Shown here: one piece after another, positions 43,126-52,779 of the stretch
Numbering within the stretch: the stretch's first letter is position 1
Layout of the letters: every line of letters starts with the position of its first letter
NCBI RefSeq assembly: GCF_021391395.1
Contig: NZ_CP090059.1
Location: forward strand, 620,001 to 684,000
Direction: 5' to 3'
Length of the DNA: 64,000 nt
Source of the DNA: Sphingomonas cannabina
GTDB taxonomy: Bacteria; Pseudomonadota; Alphaproteobacteria; Sphingomonadales; Sphingomonadaceae
The notes under the pieces: model-generated
Databases searched by the model: none
Told to the model about the DNA's origin: nothing
The model's input: the letters and a program-made list of their open reading frames with translations, nothing else
Position numbers and translations under genes: made by a program

Positions 43126-46100
43126 ATGGGGCCGGCGGGGCACAATCCCGCGGCCATGCCCGCGCGGACCTTTCTCAACCATCCCGGCGAGATGGCGGCA
43201 CGAATCCGCGATGCGGACTGGTCGGGCCATCCGCTCGGCCGGCCGGAGAGCTGGCCGGATGCGCTGCGGGTCGCGGTCAACATCTGCCTGGGCTCGAGCT
43301 TCCCTACCGCCATCTACTGGGGCCCGGAGCTCCATCTCCTCTACAACGACGCCTGGGCGTCGATCCTGGCCGAGCGCCATCCCGCCGTCCTCGGCCGGCC
43401 GGCCACCGAGGTATGGCCGGACATCTGGGAGATCGTCGGCCCGCAGTTCGCGGCCGTGTTCCGCGGCGAGGCCTGTTCCGCCTACGACCAGATGCTGCCG
43501 ATCCGGCGGGGCGGTGCGGTGCGCGAGACCTTCTGGAACTACTCGCTCTCGCCGATCCGGGACGACGGCGGCGCGATCGTCGGCGTCTTCAACCAGGGCA
43601 ACGAGACCACCGCCTATGTGCTCGCCGAGCGCGAGCGCAGGATCGAGATCGAGCGGATGCGCGAGCTGTTCCAGCAGACGCCCGGCGCGGTCGCGGTGCT
43701 GCACGGCCCCGATCATGTCTTCGAGCTCGGCAACGACGCCTATATGGAGCTGATCGGCCATCGCCCGATCCTGGGCATGACGGTCGCCGAGGCGCTGCCC
43801 GAGGTCGTCGAGCAGGGCTTCGTCGACCTGCTCGACAGCGTCTATGCGACCGGCAAGGCCTTCCGTGCCAGCGCGCAGCCGGTCCGGCTGATCCGCACGC
43901 CCGGCGCCGAGCCGGAGGAGCGCATCCTCGACTTCGTCTACCAGCCGATCCGCAACCGCGCCGGCGAGGTCAGCGACATCTTCGTCCAGGCGACCGACGT
44001 CACCGACCGTGCGCGGGCCGAACAGGCGGCGCGCGCCAGCGAGGAGCGGCTCGAGCTGGCCCTCGAAGCATCGATGGGGATCGGCATCTGGGACTGGGAC
44101 ATCGTCAACGGCCTGGCGCGGTCCGACACCCGCTTCGCCAGGCTCTACGGCCTGCCGGCGGAGCAGGCGGTCGAAGGCGTCCCGCTCGCTTCCTTCTTCG
44201 AGCGGGTCCATCCCGACGACGCGCCGCGGGTGCTCGCGGCGGTCGAGCATTCGATCGAGACCGGCGCACCGTTCAACGAGGAATATCGGCTGCTCGGACC
44301 CGACGGCGCGATCGTCTGGATCGCGGCGCAGGGGCGGGCGGTCTATGATGCCGGCGGCCGGCCGGTGCGCTTCCCCGGCGTCAGCTTCGATGTCACCAAG
44401 CGGCGCGAGGCCGAGGAGCGCGCCCGCGCCGCCGCCGACGACCTCAGGATCGCGACCGAGGCGCAGGGCTTCCTGTTCCGCCTCGCCGAGCGCCTGCGCC
44501 GGCTCGATTCGCCCGCTGCGATCATGCGGCTGTCGGCGACCGCGCTCGGGCGGCGGCTCGTCGTCGACCGCGTCGGCTTCTATCGCGCGCTTGCCGGCGA
44601 GCAGGAGATCGAGTTCCTCGCCTGCTGGACCAGCGAGCGCCTGCCGCCACTCGGCGGGAGGATGGCGCTCGCGGACATCGGCAGCGCCGGGCTTGCCGCC
44701 TATCGCGTCGGCGAGACCCGCGTAGTCGCCGATTTCGGCACCGATCCCACCACCCGCGATGCCGCGATCGGCCGGCTGATGGCGGCGGCGATCACCGTGC
44801 CGCTCCGCCGCCATGGGCAATGGGCGGGCTGCGTGTTCGTCAATCAGGCGATCCCGCGCCGCTGGACCGCCGAGGAGATCGCGCTGGTCGAGGCGGTGGC
44901 GGAGATCGCCTGGGATGCCGCCGACCGCGCCAATGCCGCGGCGGCGCTGCGCGAGAGCGAGGAGAAGTTCCGCGCGATCGCCAACTCGATCGACCAGATG
45001 GTGTGGTCGTCGCTCGCGGACGGGCGGCACGATTTCTACAACGAGCGCTGGTACGCGTTCACCGGCGCGCTGGAGGGATCGACCGAGGGCTGGAATGACC
45101 TCGTCCACCAGGACGAGCGCGATCGGGCGCGTGCCGCGTGGCAGCACAGCCTGGCGAGCGGCGAGCCCTACCGCGTCGAATATCGGCTGCGCCATCGTCC
45201 CTCCGGTGGCTATCGCTGGGTGCTCGCCTCCGCCCAGCCGGTGCGCGACGAGCAGGGCCGGATCACGCGCTGGTTCGGCACCTGCACCGACATTCAGGAG
45301 ATCGTCGAGGCGCGCGAGGTGCTGGCCCGATCGCGCGCTGATCTGGAGGCCGCGATCGCGGAGCGGAGCGAGCAGCTGATGGCCGCCGAGGAGCAGCTCC
45401 GCCAGGCGCAGAAGATGGAGGCGATCGGCCAGCTCACCGGCGGCATCGCGCATGACTTCAACAATATGCTAGCGGTGGTGATCGGCGCGCTCGACATGAT
45501 GGAGCGCCGGCTGGGGCAGGGGCAGAGGGATGTCGGCCGCTATGTCGAGGCTGCGCGCGACGGCGCCTCCCGCGCGGCCGCCCTCACGCAGCGGCTGCTC
45601 GCCTTCTCGCGCCAGTCGCCGCTTGCGCCGCGCGTGATCGACATCAATGCGATGATCGCCGGAATGATCGATATGCTCGTCCGCACGATCGGCGACGACA
45701 TCATCGTCGAGACGAGGCTTGCCGGCGACCTATGGCCCGCGACCGCCGATCCGAGCCAGCTCGAGAATGCGATCCTCAACCTCGCCGTCAACGCGCGCGA
45801 TGCGATGCCGGGCGGCGGCCGCCTCACCATCGCGACGGCCAACCGCGCGCTGGACGCGGCTGCGGCAGGCGTGGCGCCCGGCGATTATGTCGAGATCGCC
45901 GTCGCCGATACCGGGACTGGCATGAGCGACGAGATCGCCGCCAAGGCGTTCGATCCCTTCTTCACGACCAAGTCGGTCGGGAAGGGGACCGGCCTCGGGC
46001 TCAGCCAGGTGTTCGGCTTTGCGCACCAGTCGGACGGTCACGTCGCGCTGGAGACCGCGCCCGGCGCGGGCACGACCGTCCGGCTGTTGCTGCCGCGCGA

Positions 46101-46509
46101 CAGCGGCCCGGCGACGTCGGCGGGACCGCTGCGCCGCGCCGGCGCCGAGCTGCCGCGCGGCGACGAGGTGGTGCTGGTGGTCGAGGACGACGAGCGCGTC
46201 CGCGCCTATTCGGTCGAGGCGCTGAGCGATCTCGGCTACCGCGTGGTCGAGGCGCCCGACGGCGGCACCGCACTCAGGCTGATCGAGGACGGACAGGCGG
46301 CCGATCTGCTGTTCACCGACGTGGTGATGCCGGAGATGACCGGCCGCGAGCTCGCCGAGGCGGCCCGCGCGCGGCTGCCGGCGCTGCGCGTGCTCTACAC
46401 CAGCGGCTATACCCGCGACGCGGTCGAGCCGATCGGCGGCACCGTGCTCCGCAAGCCGTTCGACGTCACGACGCTGGCGCTTCATATCCGCGAGGCGCTC
46501 GACGCCTGA
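43126..46509 (+). CDS. Multi-PAS hybrid sensor histidine kinase with receiver
   Basis: A very large (1127 aa) soluble kinase with no transmembrane helix. Order of domains by eye: N-terminal PAS-like (about 30-165, LGRPESWPDALR, YNDAWASIL), PAS (170-300), PAS/PAC (315-435, IWDWDIVNG, FERVHPDD), GAF (450-610), PAS (620-740, FYNERWYAFTG, VHQDERDRA), coiled coil, HisKA with LTGGIAHDFNNML (His776), HATPase_c (NLAVNARDAMPGGG, GTGLGLSQVFGF) and a receiver (Asp1065 in LFTDVVMPEM). Start is either ATG 43126 or ATG 43156; neither has a clear ribosome site. It probably senses redox, light or a ligand in the cytoplasm and feeds a phosphorelay. Confidence 0.9.
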   Translation: MGPAGHNPAAMPARTFLNHPGEMAARIRDADWSGHPLGRPESWPDALRVAVNICLGSSFPTAIYWGPELHLLYNDAWASILAERHPAVLGRPATEVWPDIWEIVGPQFAAVFRGEACSAYDQMLPIRRGGAVRETFWNYSLSPIRDDGGAIVGVFNQGNETTAYVLAERERRIEIERMRELFQQTPGAVAVLHGPDHVFELGNDAYMELIGHRPILGMTVAEALPEVVEQGFVDLLDSVYATGKAFRASAQPVRLIRTPGAEPEERILDFVYQPIRNRAGEVSDIFVQATDVTDRARAEQAARASEERLELALEASMGIGIWDWDIVNGLARSDTRFARLYGLPAEQAVEGVPLASFFERVHPDDAPRVLAAVEHSIETGAPFNEEYRLLGPDGAIVWIAAQGRAVYDAGGRPVRFPGVSFDVTKRREAEERARAAADDLRIATEAQGFLFRLAERLRRLDSPAAIMRLSATALGRRLVVDRVGFYRALAGEQEIEFLACWTSERLPPLGGRMALADIGSAGLAAYRVGETRVVADFGTDPTTRDAAIGRLMAAAITVPLRRHGQWAGCVFVNQAIPRRWTAEEIALVEAVAEIAWDAADRANAAAALRESEEKFRAIANSIDQMVWSSLADGRHDFYNERWYAFTGALEGSTEGWNDLVHQDERDRARAAWQHSLASGEPYRVEYRLRHRPSGGYRWVLASAQPVRDEQGRITRWFGTCTDIQEIVEAREVLARSRADLEAAIAERSEQLMAAEEQLRQAQKMEAIGQLTGGIAHDFNNMLAVVIGALDMMERRLGQGQRDVGRYVEAARDGASRAAALTQRLLAFSRQSPLAPRVIDINAMIAGMIDMLVRTIGDDIIVETRLAGDLWPATADPSQLENAILNLAVNARDAMPGGGRLTIATANRALDAAAAGVAPGDYVEIAVADTGTGMSDEIAAKAFDPFFTTKSVGKGTGLGLSQVFGFAHQSDGHVALETAPGAGTTVRLLLPRDSGPATSAGPLRRAGAELPRGDEVVLVVEDDERVRAYSVEALSDLGYRVVEAPDGGTALRLIEDGQAADLLFTDVVMPEMTGRELAEAARARLPALRVLYTSGYTRDAVEPIGGTVLRKPFDVTTLALHIREALDA

Positions 46510-46588
46510 TCCCGTCCTGCCCGGTTGGGCATGGACCTCTCCGGCCGGCTGCTTTAGGGCCCCCGCGTAAGCTGGAAGGACCCGGAAA

Positions 46589-47878
46589 TTGGCAAATGTC
46601 GCGGTGATCGGCGCCCAATGGGGCGACGAGGGCAAGGGAAAGATCGTCGATTGGCTCGCCGAGCGCGCCGACGTGGTGGTGCGCTTCCAGGGCGGGCATA
46701 ACGCCGGCCACACGCTGGTGGTGGACGGCAAGGTCTACAAGCTCGCGCTGTTGCCCTCGGGCGTGGTGCGCGGCACGCTGAGCGTGATCGGCAACGGCGT
46801 GGTGTTCGACCCCTGGCACTTCCGCGACGAGGTGACCCGGATCGCCGAGCAGGGCGTGGCGATCACCCCCGACGTGCTCCACGTTGCCGAGACGGCGCCG
46901 TTGATCCTGCCGCTCCACCGCGACCTCGATGCGCTCCGCGAAGACGCCTCGGGCGCGGGCAAGATCGGCACCACCCGCCGCGGCATCGGTCCCGCCTATG
47001 AGGACAAGGTCGGCCGCCGCGCGATCCGCCTGTGCGATCTCGCCCATCTCGACGATCTCGAGCTGCAGCTCGACCGCCTGTGCGCGCATCACGACGCGCT
47101 GCTCGCCGGCTTCGGCAAGCCGCCGGTCGACCGCGCCGCGCTGATGGCAGAGCTCCGCGACATCGCCGATTTCGTGCTGCCCTATGCCAAGCCGGTGTGG
47201 GTGACGCTCAACGAGGCGCAGGCGGCCGGCAAGCGCATCCTGTTCGAGGGCGCGCAGGGCGTGCTGCTCGACGTCGATCACGGCACCTATCCGTTCGTCA
47301 CCTCGTCGAACACGGTTGCGGGCACTGCCTCGGCCGGCTCGGGGCTGGGGCCGAGCCGGGTCGGGTTCGTGCTGGGCATCGTCAAGGCCTATACGACCCG
47401 CGTCGGCTCGGGGCCGTTCCCGACCGAGCAGGACAATGAGATCGGCGACTATCTGGGCACGCGCGGCCGCGAGTTCGGGGTCAACACCGGGCGCAAGCGG
47501 CGCTGCGGCTGGTTCGACGCGGTGCTGGTGCGTCAGTCGGCGGCGGTCTCCGGCATCACCGGCATCGCGCTGACCAAGCTCGACATCCTCGACGGACTCG
47601 AGGAGATCCGGATCTGCACCGGCTACAGGCTCGGCGACAGGCATTTCGACTATCTGCCGCCCCATCCGCAGGACCAGGCGGCGGTCGAGCCGATCTACGA
47701 GACGATGCAGGGGTGGAGCGAATCCACCGCGGGCGCGCGCAGCTGGGCGGAGCTGCCGGCGCAGGCGATCAAATATATCCGGCGGATCGAGGAGCTGATC
47801 CGCTGTCCGGTCGCGCTGGTCTCGACCAGCCCGGAGCGCGAGGACACGATCCTAGTCCGCGATCCGTTCGCGGACTAG
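46589..47878 (+). CDS. purA: Adenylosuccinate synthetase
   Basis: A 429-aa enzyme joining IMP and aspartate with GTP in AMP synthesis. It starts with TTG at 46589, read [18 protein letters not shown], with GGAAGGA a short way upstream. The GDEGKGK P-loop and GGHNAGHT (catalytic His41) are intact, followed by [29 protein letters not shown] (in part), [23 protein letters not shown] and [10 protein letters not shown]. Length is standard. It follows the hybrid kinase after 79 bases, with no sign of shared function. Confidence 0.97.
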   Translation: MANVAVIGAQWGDEGKGKIVDWLAERADVVVRFQGGHNAGHTLVVDGKVYKLALLPSGVVRGTLSVIGNGVVFDPWHFRDEVTRIAEQGVAITPDVLHVAETAPLILPLHRDLDALREDASGAGKIGTTRRGIGPAYEDKVGRRAIRLCDLAHLDDLELQLDRLCAHHDALLAGFGKPPVDRAALMAELRDIADFVLPYAKPVWVTLNEAQAAGKRILFEGAQGVLLDVDHGTYPFVTSSNTVAGTASAGSGLGPSRVGFVLGIVKAYTTRVGSGPFPTEQDNEIGDYLGTRGREFGVNTGRKRRCGWFDAVLVRQSAAVSGITGIALTKLDILDGLEEIRICTGYRLGDRHFDYLPPHPQDQAAVEPIYETMQGWSESTAGARSWAELPAQAIKYIRRIEELIRCPVALVSTSPEREDTILVRDPFAD

Positions 47879-47895
47879 GAACCGTATCCCGCTGA

Positions 47896-48105
47896 TTACA
47901 TCGACGCGTTCGGCGGCGTACCCGTATCCGGCGTCGTCGGCGTCGTGGTGTCCGGCGTCGTCGGAGTGGTCGAATTGTCCGGGGTCGTCGAGTTGTTGGC
48001 AGACCAGTTCTGCACACCCGAATCCGCCGGGGCCGACGCAACGTGAGCGATGGCGGCCGTCGAGCCGCAGAGAATCAGAAGGCTGGCAACAGTAGCTTTA
48101 CGCAT
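47896..48105 (-). CDS. Small secreted Thr/Pro-rich protein, hypothetical
   Basis: A 69-aa product. AGGGAG lies six bases before the ATG. A clear signal peptide (MRKATVASLLILCGSTAAIA) would leave a mature chain of about 45 residues dominated by STTPDN, TTPTTPDTTTP and TPDTGTPP repeats. The repetitive TTPD units are also visible as tandem DNA repeats (GTCGTCGG/CGTCGGCGT-type). No family is recognised; it could be a surface or matrix peptide. It converges with purA, its stop 17 bases from that of purA. Confidence 0.65.
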   Translation of the reverse strand: MRKATVASLLILCGSTAAIAHVASAPADSGVQNWSANNSTTPDNSTTPTTPDTTTPTTPDTGTPPNASM

Positions 48106-48277
48106 GACTTACTCCCTCATGGACGCCGTGATGGCGTACCCGAGGAATTAACGCACCATCGTCGCGTAAAGCACCAATTGTGGCAGAAATTCGTCCTGCA
48201 AAAGGTTCGGTTAACCGTGCATTGTGCTCTCGAAACGATTAGCTGATCCAAGCAGGTCGTTCATTTTCCATTCATTT

Positions 48278-49345
48278 TCAGCCGCATTGCGCGCGATTCA
48301 GCAGTTTCTGGTCGGCAAGGACCAGCGCCATCATTGCCTCGACTACGGGAACGCCGCGGATGCCGACGCAGGGATCATGGCGTCCTTTCGTGGCGATCGT
48401 CGTCGCTTCGCCCTCGCGGGTGATCGTCTCGACCGGGGTCAGGATCGAGCTGGTCGGCTTGAACGCGACGCGCACCCGCACCGGCTGCCCGGTCGAGATG
48501 CCGCCCGCGATCCCGCCGGCATGGTTGGAGAGGAAGCGCGGGCCCTCGTTGCCGGGCTGCATCGCATCGGCATTCTCCTCCCCGGAGAGCGCCGCCGCGG
48601 CGAAGCCGTCGCCGATCTCGACGCCCTTGACCGCATTGATTCCCATGCAGGCATGGGCGAGCTCGGCATCGAGCTTGGCATAGAGCGGCGCGCCCCAGCC
48701 GGGCGGCACGCCGGTCGCTTCGCAGGCGACCACGGCACCGAGCGACGATCCCGCCTTGCGCGCGGCATCGATCTTCGCCTCCCACCGCGCCGCCGCGGCG
48801 GCGTCGGGGCAGAAGAAGGGATTGCGGCCGATCTCCTCCGGATCGAAGCTGGCCGGATCGATCGCGTCGCCGCCGATCGACTCCACCCAGCCGCGGATCA
48901 TCACTTCCGGGATCACGAGTCGCGCGACCGCGCCGGCCGCGACCCGCATCGCCGTCTCGCGCGCGGACGAGCGGCCCCCGCCGCGCGGATCGCGGAAGCC
49001 GTATTTGGCGTCATAGGCGTAGTCGGCATGGCCCGGCCGATAGGCGCGCGCGACATCCGAATAGTCCTTGGAACGCTGATCGACGTTCTCGATGAGGAGG
49101 CTGATCGGCGTGCCGGTCGTCCGCCCCTCGAACACGCCGGAGAGGATGCGCACCTCGTCGGGCTCGCGCCGCTGCGTGGTGAAGCGAGACTGCCCCGGCC
49201 GCCGCTTGTCGAGCCAGGGCTGGATGTCCCCCTCCGACAGCGCGATCCCCGGCGGGCATCCGTCCACCACCGCGCCGATCGCCGGGCCGTGGCTTTCTCC
49301 CCAGGTCGTGAACCGGAAGACATGGCCGAAGCTGTTGTAGCTCAC
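48278..49345 (-). CDS. aroC: Chorismate synthase
   Basis: A 355-aa enzyme for the last shikimate step, converting EPSP to chorismate with reduced FMN. The start is a GTG at 49345 ([20 protein letters not shown]), preceded by GGGGA. Signatures are [57 protein letters not shown] (in part), [17 protein letters not shown] and [11 protein letters not shown]. The GTGA overlap with the upstream GNAT gene (49342-49345) implies translational coupling. Confidence 0.97.
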   Translation of the reverse strand: MSYNSFGHVFRFTTWGESHGPAIGAVVDGCPPGIALSEGDIQPWLDKRRPGQSRFTTQRREPDEVRILSGVFEGRTTGTPISLLIENVDQRSKDYSDVARAYRPGHADYAYDAKYGFRDPRGGGRSSARETAMRVAAGAVARLVIPEVMIRGWVESIGGDAIDPASFDPEEIGRNPFFCPDAAAAARWEAKIDAARKAGSSLGAVVACEATGVPPGWGAPLYAKLDAELAHACMGINAVKGVEIGDGFAAAALSGEENADAMQPGNEGPRFLSNHAGGIAGGISTGQPVRVRVAFKPTSSILTPVETITREGEATTIATKGRHDPCVGIRGVPVVEAMMALVLADQKLLNRAQCG

Positions 49346-49869
49346 GCCGCTTCCCCCAATGCCGCGAACGCCGGCGCATGGACCGCCGCGCCGCGCACGC
49401 CGCACGGCATCGCCCCCTGCTGCAGCGGCAAGGCCATGAAATACTCCCCGGCATAAGGGGAGTCGAACCCCAGGGCCCAATCGGCGGCAAAGCCGAACCG
49501 CTGGTAGTAGGCGGGTTCGCCGAGCACGAAGCACAGGATCATGCCGGCATCGGCGAGATGGGCGAGCCCCGCCTGGATCAGCGCCTCCGCCACGCCCTGA
49601 CGGCGATAGCGTTCGGCGACCGCGACCGGCGCCAGCGCGACCGCGGCGATCGGCCGGCCGGCGATGTCGACCGTCATCCGGCTGAACGCGATGACGCCCG
49701 CCAGCTGCCCGGTATCCTCGTCGTCGGCGATCAGCGTCAGCACCATGTCGCCGTCGACGCAGAGCCGCTGCACGAGGCGCGCCTCGTCCGGAGCGGGAAA
49801 CGACGCGCGCAGCAGCGCGTCGATCGCCGCCACGTCGCCTCCGGTCGCGCTGCGGATCGCGAAGGTCAT
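49342..49869 (-). CDS. GNAT-family N-acetyltransferase
   Basis: A 175-aa acyltransferase with the GNAT acetyl-CoA loop, seen as [18 protein letters not shown] near residue 90, preceded by the VALAPVAV strand and followed by [18 protein letters not shown]. This is the YhbS-type subgroup. Substrate unknown. It lies between fabI (10 bases) and aroC (4-base overlap) and so is part of the yihY-fabI-GNAT-aroC run. Confidence 0.9.
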   Translation of the reverse strand: MTFAIRSATGGDVAAIDALLRASFPAPDEARLVQRLCVDGDMVLTLIADDEDTGQLAGVIAFSRMTVDIAGRPIAAVALAPVAVAERYRRQGVAEALIQAGLAHLADAGMILCFVLGEPAYYQRFGFAADWALGFDSPYAGEYFMALPLQQGAMPCGVRGAAVHAPAFAALGEAA

Positions 49870-49879
49870 GCGCGCGCCG

Positions 49880-50683
49880 TCAGGCCAGCGCGATGTCGGG
49901 CGCGTCCTCGGCCTTCATGCCGATGACGTTGTAGCCGGCGTCGACGTGATGGATCTCGCCGGTGACGCCCGACGACAGGTCGCTCAGGAAATAGAGGCCG
50001 GCGCCGCCGACGTCCTCGATCGTCACGTTGCGGCGGAGCGGCGAGTTGAGCTCGTTCCACTTGAGGATGTAGCGGAAGTCGCCGATCCCGCTCGCCGCCA
50101 GCGTCTTGATCGGGCCGGCCGAGATCGCGTTGACGCGGATGTTCTCCGGCCCCAGGTCGACCGCGAGATATTTGACCGAGGTGTCGAGCGCCGACTTGGC
50201 GACGCCCATGACGTTGTAATGCGGCACTACCTTCTCGGAGCCGTAATAGGTCAGCGTCAGCAGCGACCCGCCGTTCGGCATCAGCGGCCGCGCGCGCTGC
50301 GCCACCGCGGTGAACGAATAGACGCTGATGTTCATCGTCATCAGGAAATTGTCGAGGCTGGTGTCGTAATAGCGGCCTCTGAGCTCGTTCTTGTCGGAAA
50401 AGCCGATCGCATGGACGAGGAAGTCGATCGTCGGCCAACGCTCCTTGAGCTGGTCGAAGGTGCGGTCGAGCGCCGCCATGTCGGAGACGTCGCAGTCGAT
50501 CAGGAAATCCTGCCCGAGCTGCTCGGCGAGCGGGCGCACGCGCCGCTCGAGCGACTCGCCTTGATAGCTGAACGCCATCTCCGCGCCCTGCTCGGCAAGC
50601 TTCTGCGCAATTCCCCAGGCCAGCGACCGATCATTGGCGAGCCCCATGATCAGCCCGCGCTTGCCCTGCATCAATCCGGTCAC
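49880..50683 (-). CDS. fabI: Enoyl-[acyl-carrier-protein] reductase (NADH)
   Basis: A 267-aa short-chain dehydrogenase that reduces enoyl-ACP in fatty acid elongation. A GTG at 50683 (VTGLMQGKRGLIMGLAND) is taken as start as in related FabI proteins; an ATG four codons later is the alternative. Catalytic residues sit in YGSEKVVPHYNVMGVAKSAL (Tyr-x6-Lys). FLVHAIGFSDKNELRGRYYD and ISAGPIKTLAASGIGDF are standard for FabI, the triclosan target. It overlaps yihY by GTGA (50680-50683). Confidence 0.97.
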   Translation of the reverse strand: MTGLMQGKRGLIMGLANDRSLAWGIAQKLAEQGAEMAFSYQGESLERRVRPLAEQLGQDFLIDCDVSDMAALDRTFDQLKERWPTIDFLVHAIGFSDKNELRGRYYDTSLDNFLMTMNISVYSFTAVAQRARPLMPNGGSLLTLTYYGSEKVVPHYNVMGVAKSALDTSVKYLAVDLGPENIRVNAISAGPIKTLAASGIGDFRYILKWNELNSPLRRNVTIEDVGGAGLYFLSDLSSGVTGEIHHVDAGYNVIGMKAEDAPDIALA

Positions 50684-51630
50684 GCCGTCCGCGCCTCCCT
50701 GTGGTTGGTTTCGGCGGCTTCTAGACCGTTCAGGTCCGGCTCCGCCAGTGCCGCGTTGAGATGGGCGCCGAAGACGAGACCGAGCCCCACCAGATAGAAG
50801 AACAGCAGCGCCACGATCACCCCGGCCAGGCTGCCGTAGGTGAGGTCGTAGTTGGTGAAGCGCGCGATCACCGCCGGCAGCAGCGCGGTGATCCCCACCC
50901 ACCAGGCAGTGGTGAACAGCGCCCCCGGCCATTTGCGGCAGGCCGACTTGCGATACTTGCCCGGCGTCACCGACAGGAACAGCATGTAGAGCGCGCCGAA
51001 CATCACCACGCCGGGAATGGCGCGCGAGATGCCGATCCAGCGGGCGACATCCTCGGCATGGGGCAGCAGCCGGTAGACGAACTGCTCGACGCCGAGCAGG
51101 ACGCCCTGCACCACCAGGGACAGCAGCGCCAGGATCACCGCGGCGATGATCACCAGCGCCGATCCCAGCCGGTAGCGCCAGAAGGCACGCGTCGCGCGCA
51201 CGCCATAGGCGCGGCGGAAGATGTCGCGCAGCGTCTCGACGAAGCTGCCCACCGTCCACAGGCCGACGAGCGCACCGAACCACAGCACCGCTCCCTGCCG
51301 CGCCGCCAGCACGTCGCGGATCGGCTTGCGCAGGATATCGCTCACCTCGGGCGGCAGGACGTGGAGGAAGGAGGCGACCGCACGCTGCGTCTCCGGGCCC
51401 TGCCCCAGCAGCGAGGCGATCGCGGCGGCGACGATGAAGAAGGGAAAGACGGTCAGCAGCGCGAGATAGGCGAGGTTGCCGGCGTGGATGAAGCCGTCGT
51501 TGTAGACGCCGATCGCCGCGCGCTTGACGATCTCCCAGGCCGAGACGAGCGGGTGGTGCCGATCGAGCCGCCGCTCCTTCTCGGGATGCTCCGCGCGCTC
51601 CTCGGGGGAAAGGGGCGAGACCTCGGCCAC
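50680..51630 (-). CDS. YihY/BrkB-family membrane protein
   Basis: A 316-aa inner-membrane protein with about six hydrophobic helices and a charged N-terminus. Family marks are FIHAGNLAYLALLTVFPFFIV (in part), VGLWTVGSFVETLRDIFRRAYG (in part), the pair of helices after ALVIIAA, and GSLAGVIVALLFFYLVGLGLVFG near the end. YihY proteins were once annotated as RNase BN, which is no longer held; the true function is unclear. It sits between dnaJ and fabI and shares GTGA with fabI. Confidence 0.92.
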   Translation of the reverse strand: MAEVSPLSPEERAEHPEKERRLDRHHPLVSAWEIVKRAAIGVYNDGFIHAGNLAYLALLTVFPFFIVAAAIASLLGQGPETQRAVASFLHVLPPEVSDILRKPIRDVLAARQGAVLWFGALVGLWTVGSFVETLRDIFRRAYGVRATRAFWRYRLGSALVIIAAVILALLSLVVQGVLLGVEQFVYRLLPHAEDVARWIGISRAIPGVVMFGALYMLFLSVTPGKYRKSACRKWPGALFTTAWWVGITALLPAVIARFTNYDLTYGSLAGVIVALLFFYLVGLGLVFGAHLNAALAEPDLNGLEAAETNHREARTA

Positions 51631-51636
51631 GCCCCG

Positions 51637-52575
51637 TCAGACGCCCATCCGGCCCCTGGGGTTCCCGCGGTCCTTGCCCGGCCAGCCCTGGACGAACTCG
51701 ACCAGCGCGTCGTCATCGACCGGCAGGTCGACCATCAGCGTCACGAGCTGGTCGCCGCGCCCGCCGCCTTTCCGGTGGAAGCCGCGGCCCTTGAGGCGCA
51801 GCACCTTGCCCGAGGTCGAGCCCTTGGGGACCGACAGCATCACCGCGCCGTCGACGGTGGGCACGCGCACCTGGGCGCCCAATACCGCTTCGGCCAGGCT
51901 GACCGGCAGGTCGAGCCGCACGTCGTCGCCGTCGCGGGTGAAGAAGCGGTGCGGCTGCACCTCGACAGTGACGATCGCGTCGCCGAAGCCCCCCGGGCCT
52001 TCCTCGCCCTTGCCGGCGAGGCGCATCTGCGTGCCGGTCTCGACGCCGGCGGGCAGCTTGATGTCGATCGTCTTGCCGTCGCGCAGCGTCACCCGCTGCG
52101 GGGCGAGCGTCGCCGCATCCTCGAAACGGACGGTGAGGCGATAGGGGACGTTCGCGCCCTTGGCCGCGCCGCGGCGCCCGAATCCGCCGAACCCGCCGGT
52201 GAAGCCGCCGCCACCACGCGCGGCGCCGCCGCCGAACAGCCCCTCGAAGATGTCGGTGAAGTCGCTCCCGCCGTCGTTGAACTCGAAGCCGGCGGTGCCC
52301 GGCCGCGCCCCGGCGCCCGCACGGCCGCCGCCGAAGCCGAACGGCATCGTCGGATTGCCGTCGCCGTCGATCTCGCCGCGGTCGAAACGCGCGCGCTTGT
52401 CCTTGTCGGTCAAGAGGTCATAGGCCGACGTCACCTGAGCGAAACGCTCGGCGGCCTTGGGATTGTCCTTGTTGCGGTCGGGATGCAGCTCCTTGGCGAG
52501 CTTGCGGTACGCCGTCTTGATCTCGTCTTCGGACGCGCCGCGGGCGACTCCAAGGGTTGCATAGGGATCTGCCAT
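51637..52575 (-). CDS. DnaJ-like co-chaperone (CbpA type)
   Basis: A 312-aa J-domain protein. The J domain (1-68) has YATLGVARGASEDEIKTAYR and KELHPDRN, so the HPD that stimulates DnaK is present. A Gly/Phe-rich linker (GFGGGRAGAGA, GGFGGFGRRG) follows, then two DnaJ C-terminal beta domains (LPAGVETGTQMRLAGKG, VPKGSTSGKVLRLKGRG). There is no Cys-rich zinc finger, which separates it from DnaJ proper. Start ATG 52575 is used; one two codons earlier is possible. It heads the run to yihY and fabI. Confidence 0.92.
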   Translation of the reverse strand: MADPYATLGVARGASEDEIKTAYRKLAKELHPDRNKDNPKAAERFAQVTSAYDLLTDKDKRARFDRGEIDGDGNPTMPFGFGGGRAGAGARPGTAGFEFNDGGSDFTDIFEGLFGGGAARGGGGFTGGFGGFGRRGAAKGANVPYRLTVRFEDAATLAPQRVTLRDGKTIDIKLPAGVETGTQMRLAGKGEEGPGGFGDAIVTVEVQPHRFFTRDGDDVRLDLPVSLAEAVLGAQVRVPTVDGAVMLSVPKGSTSGKVLRLKGRGFHRKGGGRGDQLVTLMVDLPVDDDALVEFVQGWPGKDRGNPRGRMGV

Positions 52576-52650
52576 ATCCACGCCTATTTGGGTGAAGCGG
52601 CGGCAGAGCGCAATTCGCTCGTGCGCTTTCAGGTGGTACGAGGCTCTGTC

Positions 52651-52759
52651 TTAAGCCCCTCCCCTTCAGGGGAGGGGTTGGGGGTGGGGCAGTGCGGCAG
52701 GCTCTGTCGCTCGGGGCGAGGCCCCACCCCAACCCCTCCCCTGAAGGGGAGGGGCTTAA
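52651..52759. repeat. 109-bp palindromic repeat (TTAAGCCCCTCCCC type)
   Basis: Outer arms TTAAGCCCCTCCCCTTCAGG and the following GGAGGGGTTGGGGTGGGGC-like segment are repeated as the complement at the right end, closing with GGGGCTTAA. The centre of about 30 bases is unpaired. It lies between ligD and dnaJ, just past the end of ligD. Confidence 0.8.
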
Positions 52760-52779
52760 GTGCCCAATGCCGACCCACC

